A DNA stretch of 64,000 bases from Luteococcus sanguinis (GTDB lineage Bacteria > Actinomycetota > Actinomycetes > Propionibacteriales > Propionibacteriaceae). The stretch is from positions 1 through 64,000 of the forward strand of contig NZ_BAAAKI010000014.1 of the NCBI RefSeq assembly GCF_039527675.1, written 5' to 3'. Every line of letters starts with the position of its first letter. Position 1 is the first letter of the stretch. Under the pieces are notes generated by a model. It had not been told where the DNA came from and ran no database searches. It worked only from the letters and a program-made list of their open reading frames with translations. Positions 50,316 through 58,169 of the stretch are shown here, piece after piece. The translations under genes were made by a program, and so were the position numbers.

Positions 50316-51965
50316 ATGCCTATCCCCCCATCCCCCGGCCACCGCTTGTCTCCCTTCGAAAGCAATCTGGTGGAACTGGTTCGCGCGCGACACTCCGTGC
50401 TGCTGGTAGAAACACAAGAGAGCGAGCGGGTCATCGATGCTGTCAAGAGGTTGACCGCAAGCGACGAATTCCCCCGGCGACGTGCCGTGCGTCTCTACAC
50501 GCTCACCAAGGGTCTGCATCTCCCCGACGAGCCGGGCGGGCGCCGCCTCACCCCTGAGGACGCTCTTGCTCAGGCGGCTAGGGTGCCCGAGCCGACGATC
50601 TTCGTCTTCCACGACCTTCACCACCAGCTGGGCGCCACCGGCCGCCCACCCGAGCCAGTGCTGGTACGCACCATCCTCGATACTGCCGTGCAGTTCAAGA
50701 CGGGGCCGGTGCCGCACACGTTGATCATCGTGGCTCCGTCCCTCGAGCTCCCTGCCGAGTTAGAGAAGATCACCACGGTCGTGGATCTGCCGTACCCCGA
50801 CACAGCCGAGATAGAGGCGGCGCTTGACACGATCATCTCGGCGAACCGCGAGGCCATTACCGTCCGGCTCTCCCAGGATGAACGAGAGAGGCTCGTTCAG
50901 GCGGCCCAAGGGTTGACTCTGTGGGAGGCCGATAACGCGTTTGCCCGAGCGATCGTTACTGACCGAGTACTGGACAGTGGGGACATCGAGCTGATTCTTG
51001 AGGAAAAGCGTCAGACGATCCGCAAATCAGGGTTGCTGGAGTTCATCCCCCCACGTGCGTCCTTGGCAGATGTCGGTGGTCTCGACAACTTGAAGCGGTG
51101 GCTCGTCAAGCGCGATGGAGCTTGGTTGCCCGAAGCGGAGCTTTGGTCGCTGCCTGCGCCAAAGGGTCTGCTCGTGACTGGCGTGCCGGGCTGCGGCAAG
51201 TCGTTGACCGCGGCGGCCGTCTCTAGCCAGTGGGGCCTGCCCCTGTTGCGCCTGGATGTCGGGCGGGTCTTCGCCGGACTCGTTGGATCCAGCGAGCAGA
51301 ACATGCGCCAGGCCCTGAAGCTCGCCGAAGCGGTCGCGCCGTCGATCCTGTGGATCGACGAGATCGAGAAGGGTTTCGGATCGGGATCTGCCGGCGACTC
51401 CGGCACCAGCCAGCGCGTGTTCGGATCATTCTTGACCTGGATGCAGGAGAAGAAGAAGCCAGTGTTCGTGATGGCGACAGCCAACAAGATCGACGCGCTC
51501 CCCCCAGAATTCCTGCGCAAGGGCCGATTCGATGAGATCTTCTTCGTGGACCTGCCGACACAGCATGAGCGTGAGGAGATTTGGCGGTTGCACCTCACGC
51601 GCCGCTTGACGGAAGGCCCTCGTGCTGCTGGTGGAATGGAGCTGACGCCGCAGCTGCAGTCGAGGTTGGCCGAGGAGAGTGAGAGCTTCTCCGGGGCGGA
51701 GATCGCCCAAGCCGTCATCAGCGCCTGTTTCGAGGCATTCTCAGAGCGGCGCCCCTTGGAAGTCGGTGACCTGCTCCGCGCGATTGAGACGACGATTCCG
51801 CTGGCCGTCACCCAATCCGAACAGGTCAACAGGATCCGTGAGTGGGCAGGCAAGCGCGCGGTGGCAGCGACCTCGGCGGATGCCAGGGATCGGTACAGCT
51901 CGAGCGCCCCAGCTGACCCTGAGGACGTTGCGTCTTGGCGCGGCGGCCGGTCGATCGACTTCTAG
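50316..51965 (+). CDS. AAA+ ATPase of the Ycf46 type
   Basis: A 549-residue protein. The N-terminal ~240 residues are a degenerate ATPase-like region (VLLVETQESERVIDAV, TIFVFHDLHHQL, HTLIIVAPSLELP). The C-terminal AAA domain has Walker A GVPGCGKS (289-296), Walker B WIDEIEK (346-352), sensor 1 ATAN (387-390) and the arginine-finger region RKGRFDE (401-407). This two-part layout is that of Ycf46. It opens a tight five-gene operon whose later members include DUF2997 and a radical-SAM activase. It probably remodels or loads a protein partner. The function is unknown. Confidence 0.85.
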   Translation: MPIPPSPGHRLSPFESNLVELVRARHSVLLVETQESERVIDAVKRLTASDEFPRRRAVRLYTLTKGLHLPDEPGGRRLTPEDALAQAARVPEPTIFVFHDLHHQLGATGRPPEPVLVRTILDTAVQFKTGPVPHTLIIVAPSLELPAELEKITTVVDLPYPDTAEIEAALDTIISANREAITVRLSQDERERLVQAAQGLTLWEADNAFARAIVTDRVLDSGDIELILEEKRQTIRKSGLLEFIPPRASLADVGGLDNLKRWLVKRDGAWLPEAELWSLPAPKGLLVTGVPGCGKSLTAAAVSSQWGLPLLRLDVGRVFAGLVGSSEQNMRQALKLAEAVAPSILWIDEIEKGFGSGSAGDSGTSQRVFGSFLTWMQEKKKPVFVMATANKIDALPPEFLRKGRFDEIFFVDLPTQHEREEIWRLHLTRRLTEGPRAAGGMELTPQLQSRLAEESESFSGAEIAQAVISACFEAFSERRPLEVGDLLRAIETTIPLAVTQSEQVNRIREWAGKRAVAATSADARDRYSSSAPADPEDVASWRGGRSIDF

Positions 51966-51976
51966 GAGCACCTGCC

Positions 51977-52405
51977 GTGAGCATCGAAGCACTTCTGATA
52001 CCACTCGGGATGGCCGCAGCCTCCGCCCTGGTCAAGGCCCTGGATTCCGACGCATGCGAGAAATGTCGGGCCACCAGGCTCGCGGACCTCGGGCTGCTCG
52101 TCGAATCACTTCACGAAATGGGCGCCCAAGTTGTCTACCACTCTGACCACGAGGTACTGGCCCTCAGCCAGTTCGGACCACTGACGTTCCAGCTGGTGGC
52201 GGGCGTGATTCTTGGTCGTGTCGACGGCGATGAGCACGCCACCGACGAGATGGTCGCGGCTCTGAATACCAGTGCTGGGCGAGTCGCCCAGGCGCGGACC
52301 GCACTTCTGCTAGAGCAGCGAGCCACCGAATTGGGCTACCAACTGGTTTCCAGTGAGGACGCCGATGGTTGCCTTACCTATGTCTTCGAAGAGGTCACTG
52401 TATGA
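51977..52405 (+). CDS. DUF1257/Ycf35-like protein
   Basis: A 142-residue protein starting GTG 51977, eleven bases after the ATPase stop. The C-terminal block LLLEQRATELGYQLVSSEDADGCLTYVFEEV resembles the end of DUF1257 (Ycf35) proteins, which accompany Ycf46 and DUF2997 in cyanobacteria and other bacteria. The similarity is distant, and I rest the name on this end block plus neighbours. A Cys pair (CEKC, residues 27-30) is present near the N-terminus. The stop overlaps the next start as ATGA. Confidence 0.6.
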   Translation: MSIEALLIPLGMAAASALVKALDSDACEKCRATRLADLGLLVESLHEMGAQVVYHSDHEVLALSQFGPLTFQLVAGVILGRVDGDEHATDEMVAALNTSAGRVAQARTALLLEQRATELGYQLVSSEDADGCLTYVFEEVTV

Positions 52406-52614
52406 AGCGGCTCACCGTCACCATCCGCCCCGACGGCTCCATCCTCGCCGATGCACAGGATCGACCTGGCCCCAGCTGTTTGGAGGCCATCGATGACCTC
52501 AAGCGCATGACGGGTGGTCAGATCGTGGAATCACGAGCTACGGCTTCCTTCTACGGCACCGAGACAGAGCAGGTCGACCAGCTGAACCTCACCTATCGAC
52601 AGGACCTCGCATGA
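52402..52614 (+). CDS. DUF2997 protein
   Basis: A 70-residue protein: MKRLTVTIRPDGSILADAQD, then CLEAIDDLKRM and a Gln/Glu-rich tail. The pattern of two strands followed by CLEAI and a helix is that of DUF2997, which is regularly linked to DUF1257 and Ycf46. The function is unknown. It overlaps both neighbours by four bases (ATGA on each side), so translation is coupled. Confidence 0.75.
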   Translation: MKRLTVTIRPDGSILADAQDRPGPSCLEAIDDLKRMTGGQIVESRATASFYGTETEQVDQLNLTYRQDLA

Positions 52615-53390
52615 CAGCACCCCGCACACCCGAAGAGAAGCTCAGCAGCCGCAGCTGGCGGTTCCAGCACAGCCTCTGGACGCTCAGTTCATGGGCCACG
52701 ATCGGCTTCCTTGCTTGGGCGGGATTTCTATACGTTGGCGTCAAGTCGCGGAACAAGCGCTTAATAATTGCATCCGCCATCTGGGCGGTGCTCGGGTTCG
52801 CGCTTATCCTCATCGTGGCAAAGACACCGAGCAGTGCAGAATCCCCTCTACCGGGTTTCGCCATGATCGCGTACTGGATCGGCTCAGTGATCCACCAAAT
52901 GGTCCTCAACAAGGAGTGGCTGCGTTGGCGCGCTTACGCCAGCCCTTGGTACTCGGCAGAAACCGCTGTTCCAGCCATCCCCTCGGCATCCGTGATCGAA
53001 ACACAGGTGCGTGACGCCTTGTCAGCGCCGGTCTCATACAGCTCCCATCCCCCCGCCGGGCCGGCCACCTTCATCGGGCAGGGAGGTGCGCCGCGTCCCC
53101 CAGTAGGATCGCAGAGTGTGTCCACCGCGCCCTTGGACGTGAACCGCAGCAGCGCCGAAGAACTCGTGGCGGTGATTGGCTTCACCCCTGCCGATGCACG
53201 AGCGATCGTGGCATCACGAGACCACATCGGCCCGTACCGCGATCCGCAGGATCTCGTGACTCGCGGCGTCCTGCCACCCCACGTATACATGAACGTCCGC
53301 GATCGTCTGACGGTAGCCAACGCGCCGTCGCTGCCACGAGTGAGCCGGCCAACCGAGGGACCTGTCCAAGGACGACGCCTTGAGTTCTGA
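52611..53390 (+). CDS. Membrane protein with ComEA-like helix-hairpin-helix domain
   Basis: A 259-residue protein. Three hydrophobic segments (WTLSSWATIGFLAWAGFLYVG, LIIASAIWAVLGFALILIVA and GFAMIAYWIGSVIHQMVL) are followed by a Ser/Pro linker and a C-terminal helix-hairpin-helix: LDVNRSSAEELVAVIGFTPADARAIVASR, then YRDPQDLVTRGVLPPHVYMNVRDRL. Such domains bind DNA or proteins and occur in ComEA. It is part of the five-gene cassette, overlapping both neighbours. Confidence 0.8.
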   Translation: MTAPRTPEEKLSSRSWRFQHSLWTLSSWATIGFLAWAGFLYVGVKSRNKRLIIASAIWAVLGFALILIVAKTPSSAESPLPGFAMIAYWIGSVIHQMVLNKEWLRWRAYASPWYSAETAVPAIPSASVIETQVRDALSAPVSYSSHPPAGPATFIGQGGAPRPPVGSQSVSTAPLDVNRSSAEELVAVIGFTPADARAIVASRDHIGPYRDPQDLVTRGVLPPHVYMNVRDRLTVANAPSLPRVSRPTEGPVQGRRLEF

Positions 53391-54054
53391 CCTCCGGGTT
53401 GGACGGGTGTTGCACGGCGTGTCTGCAGAGGGGCCGGGCCGCAGGACAGCCATCTGGACGCAGGGTTGCAGCATCAGATGTCATGGTTGCATCAACCCAC
53501 ACCTGTTCCCCGCGGCGGGTGGACACGACATGACTGTCGCGGAGATCATCCGAGGCGCTCTGGCGTCACAGGACGAGGGCATCACGATCCTTGGCGGTGA
53601 ACCATTCGACCAAGCTGCGGCATGCGCTGCCCTCAGCCGCGCAGCCCAGGCTGGCGGGCTGGGCGTCATCTGCTTCACCGGCCACGTGATGGAGGATCTT
53701 GTCGACGATCCATCGGCCCAGGCGCTGCTCCAACACGTCGACCTCCTCGTCGATGGGCCATACATGGCAGATTCACCGGACGTTCGGCGCTCGCTGGTCG
53801 GATCCACGAATCAGCGATTCCATCACCTCACCACCCGGTACGCGGGTTACGAGCCCGATCAGACTCCCGACAGGCTAGAGGTCCGGATCGCCCGCGACGG
53901 GTCGGTCGAAGGAGCCGGCTTCCTGACCCAGCCGCAGCTTGAAGGTTTGGCCAGTGACCTCGGCTTGCGCCGAGTGCCCAGACGAACCCCGCAACCCCCA
54001 AACCCCGAGCAGACCGGTGCCCCGCCGTCCTCGGACGACGGGGCACCGGAGTAG
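53380..54054 (+). CDS. Radical-SAM activating enzyme (NrdG/PflA-like)
   Basis: A 224-residue protein. The Fe-S motif is CSIRCHGC in WTQGCSIRCHGCINPHLF, of the CxxxCxxC type. The SAM-binding GGEP reads ITILGGEPFDQ, and FTGHVMEDL and HVDLLVDGPYM follow, as in anaerobic ribonucleotide reductase activase. It starts with TTG 53380, overlapping the HhH gene by 11 bases. No nrdD, pflB or other glycyl-radical enzyme is in the window, so the target is probably a cassette partner. The C-terminal ~25 residues are Pro-rich and disordered. Confidence 0.85.
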   Translation: MSSDLRVGRVLHGVSAEGPGRRTAIWTQGCSIRCHGCINPHLFPAAGGHDMTVAEIIRGALASQDEGITILGGEPFDQAAACAALSRAAQAGGLGVICFTGHVMEDLVDDPSAQALLQHVDLLVDGPYMADSPDVRRSLVGSTNQRFHHLTTRYAGYEPDQTPDRLEVRIARDGSVEGAGFLTQPQLEGLASDLGLRRVPRRTPQPPNPEQTGAPPSSDDGAPE

Positions 54055-54058
54055 GTCG

Positions 54059-55384
54059 TCAGTCGGGGACTTCCTCAGACTCCCCGGACGTCAGCTCGGG
54101 GAGTTCCTTGCCACCGAGAGCCTCGAACTTGGCCTGCATGGTCGGATTGTCCTTGGTGAGACGCTTCACCGAGACACCCTGCGCCTTGTCGTTGGCCAGA
54201 CGGAGGTTCTTGTCGACGAGCCGAAGAGAGTCGCGCAGCTTGGTGAGCTGATCGATGATCCTGTCGATCTGGTCCATGCCCTTGGTGAAGTGGTCCGAGG
54301 CGTACCCGTAGTACTTGCCGAAGGCCGCCTGGAAGTCGAACAGGTTCTCCTCGAACTTGGTGATGTCGATGTTCTGCGCCTTCACCAGGGCCAGTTCCCG
54401 GCGGTAGCCGACCGCCCCAAGCGACGCATTGCGCAGCAGCGTGATCATCGGGATGAAGAACTGGGGGCGGATGACGTACATCTTCTCGAACCGGTGGGAC
54501 ATGTCGACGATGCCGCTGTTGAACAGCTCGCTGTCCGACTCCAGCATCGAGACCAGGACGGCGTACTCGCAGCCCTTCTCGCGACGATCCTTGTCGAGCT
54601 TGGCGAGGAAGTCCTCGTTGCGGTGCTTGGTCGCAGTCGTGTCCGACTCGTTCTTCATCTCGAACATGATCGAGACCGCCTCGACGCCGTCCTCGGTCAG
54701 CTCACGGAAGATGTAGTCACCCTTCGTCCCCGAGCTGGCGTCGTTGTCCTTCTCGAAGTAGGCCCGCGGGAAGGCCGTGGCCCGGATCCGCGTGAACTCG
54801 ATCTCGCAGTGCTGCTCCAGCGTCTCGCCAACCATCTTGGTCGACAGCCGCGCCTTGAAGTCCCGCGCCTGCTTGATCTGCTCGTTGAGCTCCTTGATCT
54901 GCAGGTCGTAACGGTCCTTGGTGTTCCGCTCGGACGCGTCCTTCTCAACCCGAACCTGCTTCAACTCCGCCAAGGCCGCCTCGCGCTCCTTCTCGACGGC
55001 GGTGACGGCCTGGGTGCGGGCCAGCTCGGCCGCGGTGTCCTTGGCATCCAGCTCGGCGCGCAGCCGCTGGATCTCCGCGGACTTCTCGGCCTGGACAGTC
55101 CTGACTGCCAAGGTCTGCTCCGCCTTCGAGACCTTCTTCTCCTCGGCCAGCTCCTTCTTGATGGCGGCCAGTTCGGCAGCCACCTTGGCGTGCTGCTTCT
55201 CCACCTCCGACTTCGCCTTCTCGACAGCGAGCTGCACCTCAGCAGTACGCCGCTCTTCGGCCTCAGCCAGCCTGCCGGCAAGTGCCTCTTCGAAGGCAGC
55301 GTCGCGCACCTGCAGAGCGATCTGGGCGTAGGCGGCGTCATCGAGGTTGATCGACGCACCGCACTTGGGGCACTGAACGTTCAT
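54059..55384 (-). CDS. DUF2130 protein (PD-(D/E)XK nuclease-like)
   Basis: A 441-residue protein. It starts with a zinc-knuckle-like CPKCGASI, then a ~150-residue coiled coil rich in Glu/Lys/Ala, then the DUF2130 core. There KGDYIFRE and VSIMFEMKNESDT suggest a PD-(D/E)XK nuclease fold (Asp and ExK), followed by EFFIPMITLL-type helices. DUF2130 proteins are frequent near restriction-modification genes. It starts ATG 55384 with GGAGG and converges on the radical-SAM gene. Confidence 0.82.
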   Translation of the reverse strand: MNVQCPKCGASINLDDAAYAQIALQVRDAAFEEALAGRLAEAEERRTAEVQLAVEKAKSEVEKQHAKVAAELAAIKKELAEEKKVSKAEQTLAVRTVQAEKSAEIQRLRAELDAKDTAAELARTQAVTAVEKEREAALAELKQVRVEKDASERNTKDRYDLQIKELNEQIKQARDFKARLSTKMVGETLEQHCEIEFTRIRATAFPRAYFEKDNDASSGTKGDYIFRELTEDGVEAVSIMFEMKNESDTTATKHRNEDFLAKLDKDRREKGCEYAVLVSMLESDSELFNSGIVDMSHRFEKMYVIRPQFFIPMITLLRNASLGAVGYRRELALVKAQNIDITKFEENLFDFQAAFGKYYGYASDHFTKGMDQIDRIIDQLTKLRDSLRLVDKNLRLANDKAQGVSVKRLTKDNPTMQAKFEALGGKELPELTSGESEEVPD

Positions 55385-55420
55385 GGTGTTCCTCCTTCTG
55401 GAACAGGTGGTTTGGGTGAA

Positions 55421-55993
55421 CTACTTCTGGAAGAGCACCGACTCGTGCTCGAAGTCGGGAGCGACCTCCATGACGAGGTCGGACGGATTGGCCACGCCGA
55501 ACGCGATGGTGAACTTCGCCTCGCGTCCGTTGAGCACCTTGGTGCGGGGCGACTCCTTCAACTTCTCGGAGTCGTAGACCTGGCTGGCCTCCTCGTTGTT
55601 CGACTGGACGCTGGCGGTGAACAGCGTCGGATCCCACGCCGCACCGGTCTTGTTCACGATCCGCACCTCGAAGGCGACGTAGGTGTCGAAGCCGTCCGTG
55701 CCGGCGGCGTACTCACTGGGGACGTACTTCTTGGGCTTCCCGACGGTGACGGCCAGGCCGTCCTCCCAGGCGAAGGCCTCACCGAATAACGCCACGAGGT
55801 CTTCGGGGGCCTGGCTCTCGTCGAAGGTGCTCTCGGAGTAGGAGCTGGGCACCTCGTCCCAGGGAGTGCTGACCGTGCTGCCCTGGTTGGAGCCGGCACC
55901 GACATCCTCGGTGGACGTGGCCTGGACGCCACCGCAGCCCGCGAGGGCCAAGCTGATGACCGCGGCAGCGGCCAGAGTGCTGAACTTGCTCAT
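55421..55993 (-). CDS. Lipoprotein with DUF4352-like domain
   Basis: A 190-residue protein from ATG 55993. The signal ends at LALAGC (lipobox). The mature domain reads LAVTVGKPKKYVPSEYAAG, FDTYVAFEVRIVNKTGAAWD and REAKFTIAFGVANPSDLVMEV, the pattern of DUF4352 (telokin-like) extracellular proteins. The role is unknown. It is divergent from the restriction operon. Confidence 0.8.
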   Translation of the reverse strand: MSKFSTLAAAAVISLALAGCGGVQATSTEDVGAGSNQGSTVSTPWDEVPSSYSESTFDESQAPEDLVALFGEAFAWEDGLAVTVGKPKKYVPSEYAAGTDGFDTYVAFEVRIVNKTGAAWDPTLFTASVQSNNEEASQVYDSEKLKESPRTKVLNGREAKFTIAFGVANPSDLVMEVAPDFEHESVLFQK

Positions 55994-56083
55994 CGTTGCT
56001 CCTGGGTTCGGAGTGCCGCTTGCGGGGTGCTGCGGCGATGCACCAACGATCGCCAAACCCTCCCCGGACTTCTCGGAACAAAT

Positions 56084-56101
56084 TGATAACCCTCGTTATC
56101 A
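56084..56101. promoter_or_regulatory. Operator-like palindrome upstream of the restriction operon
   Basis: TGATAAC-CCTC-GTTATCA is a perfect 7-bp inverted repeat, and its right end overlaps TATCAT (56097-56102), a -10-like hexamer. It is AT-rich in a GC-rich context. It may be the binding site of the HTH-ImmA regulator encoded in the operon. Confidence 0.45.
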
Positions 56102-56165
56102 TTGAGCATCTGCGGATCTGTCAGCCCGCTCCATACGGTGGCTGCACCACCAAGGAAGAGGCCCC

Positions 56166-58169
56166 ATGCCAAGCCCCCACGCCACGCTCCTGACGCTTTC
56201 CCTCGCGCAGGTCGCTCGCCTGGCTGACGTCCAGCGGCCGGTGGTCACCATGTGGCGCAAGCGACCGCTCCCGAGCGCCGAGTTTCCGTCACCACTTCCC
56301 GACGGCCGATACGAGACCGAACAGGTGCTGACCTACCTGGAGAGGTCTGGCCGCGGCAACAATCCGCATGCCCGCGTCGACCTGGCCCTGCACTCGGTGC
56401 TCTCGCCCGGTACCCCCACGGAAGACATTGCGCAGCTCTTGGCGCTGGTGACTGCCCGATCGCTGGTCGGCCAACCACTCGCCGCTCTGCGCGCGGACGA
56501 CCTGCTGGACGTGGTCGAGGAGGCTGACGGGGACGACGACTGGCTCTGGTCGGAGATGTCACGGGTTGACCTCGACCGGCTACCGGCCATCGCGGACGAC
56601 CTGGTCGAAGCCGCCTGGACCCCAGCCGACGCGCACGACCGCCTCCTAGCGGAGCTTGACCGTCGCCAGTCCCGCGCACCCGCGCTGGCCCCAGCCCTGG
56701 TCACGCTGCTGGCCGACCTGGTCCGCGCCTCGGTGGTCCCCGAGGGCCAGCTGGTCGACGTTGCCGGTACCGCCACGGACGTCCTGCTGGAGCTCCTGCG
56801 CGACGAGGACCTTCCCGAGTTGGACGTCCAGTTGCCTGCGACCGGGGAGGCTACTCGCCGAGCTCGGCAGCGATACGAGGTGCGCGGCATCCACCCGCAA
56901 TGCCCCGAGGCGGACGAATGGGACCTGCCGCCCGGCGGGGTCGCCGTCGTCCGCCTGCCGGATGACCCGGGGGCAGCCGTCGACCAGTTGTTCGACGTCC
57001 AGTCCGCGATGGCGCCCGGAGCGACTGCTTTGGCCATCGGTCCGGAGGCCGCCCTGGTGGGCCCCGCCGCCGAGGGGGACGACGGGCGAGCACGTCTGCT
57101 GGCGATGGAGGGCATCGTCCGCGCGATCGTCCGCCTGCCTCAGGGCCTCTTGGAACAGGGCGCTCACGAGTACCCCGGGCTGTGGGTGCTCGGCGCACCC
57201 GACCCCAAGCAACAGGCTGTCGCGAAGACAGGGGCGCGAGCAGGCTCCACCCGCCCCGGGAGCAGGACGAGCAGCCAAGCCGCAGAAGTGGTCCGGGTCG
57301 CCGACCTGTCCGGCATTCCCTTCACTGCCACGACCAGACAGCAACTGTTGGACGACCTGCTGGCCGCCTCCCGTCTGGACCAACGACGCGCCTTCCGCCT
57401 GCTGCACCGGGTGAGCCGTTCAACGCTGGCCAGTCAAGCAGGATCCCTGGTCGCCGGCGCTGGTTCGGGACGGGCTGAGCTGACGCCGTCGGCCACATCC
57501 GACCTGAACGCCGCGCGGGAACTGCTCGCCAAGCTCGATCAACCCCTCACCAACCCTCTCCACGGGCTCGCACCCCGCGCCACCGATGGCGGCGAACCAC
57601 TCTTTCGCCGGTTGGGAGAACTGGCCGACTCGCCCCATGTCATCGTCCGTTCGGGGTCCCGGCAGACCGACTGGGACGACCTCCCCGCCGGCCCCACGAG
57701 GGTCTGGACAGCCGATGCGGTGGCCGCCAGGACGCCCCGGCTGCTGACGCTCCCCCAGGGCTCGGCGCCCCGCCTGACCCGGCACCGAACCCGTCCCGAC
57801 GACGTGGTGTTCAACCCCACTGGAACGCCCGCCGCCGTGGTGGACGCGACTGGCGGCGCCTATATCGCGTCCCCGGCCCGGATCCTTCGCATCCACCCCG
57901 ACGCCGATCTCTCCCCCCGCGCGGTGGCGGCGACGATCAACGAGCTCGGCCCGTCCAGCGGCGCGTGGCGCACCTGGCGGATGCCTCTCGCCCGTCGCCG
58001 TCGGGCGGGTGAGGATGCGCTGAAAACGTTGGACGACTATGAGAAACAGCTGCGCGACAGATTGTCACTGGTCGATGATCTGCGTCGGGTGATGGCGCGG
58101 TCGGTGTTGGGTGGCACGATGTCCCTTGCCCAGGTCTCCCCGGCCGCCCCCGAGCAGAAAGGCCACTGA
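56166..58169 (+). CDS. HTH plus catalytically dead N6-methyltransferase-like protein heading the type I operon
   Basis: A 667-residue protein. An N-terminal HTH (LSLAQVARLADVQRPVVTMW) and GRGNNPHARVDLALHSV are typical of actinobacterial N6-adenine methylases. The middle matches the second half of an HsdM-type methyltransferase (PPGGVAVVRLPDDPGA, GIVRAIVRLPQGLLEQGAHE, LWVLGAPD), but no SAM motif and no NPPF/NPPY are present. The C-terminal ~130 residues look like a specificity-subunit half (DDVVFNPTG, YIASPARILRIHP, and a final coiled helix DDYEKQLRDRLSLVDDLRRVM). It overlaps hsdM as TGATG. It is probably a structural or targeting component. Confidence 0.7.
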   Translation: MPSPHATLLTLSLAQVARLADVQRPVVTMWRKRPLPSAEFPSPLPDGRYETEQVLTYLERSGRGNNPHARVDLALHSVLSPGTPTEDIAQLLALVTARSLVGQPLAALRADDLLDVVEEADGDDDWLWSEMSRVDLDRLPAIADDLVEAAWTPADAHDRLLAELDRRQSRAPALAPALVTLLADLVRASVVPEGQLVDVAGTATDVLLELLRDEDLPELDVQLPATGEATRRARQRYEVRGIHPQCPEADEWDLPPGGVAVVRLPDDPGAAVDQLFDVQSAMAPGATALAIGPEAALVGPAAEGDDGRARLLAMEGIVRAIVRLPQGLLEQGAHEYPGLWVLGAPDPKQQAVAKTGARAGSTRPGSRTSSQAAEVVRVADLSGIPFTATTRQQLLDDLLAASRLDQRRAFRLLHRVSRSTLASQAGSLVAGAGSGRAELTPSATSDLNAARELLAKLDQPLTNPLHGLAPRATDGGEPLFRRLGELADSPHVIVRSGSRQTDWDDLPAGPTRVWTADAVAARTPRLLTLPQGSAPRLTRHRTRPDDVVFNPTGTPAAVVDATGGAYIASPARILRIHPDADLSPRAVAATINELGPSSGAWRTWRMPLARRRRAGEDALKTLDDYEKQLRDRLSLVDDLRRVMARSVLGGTMSLAQVSPAAPEQKGH

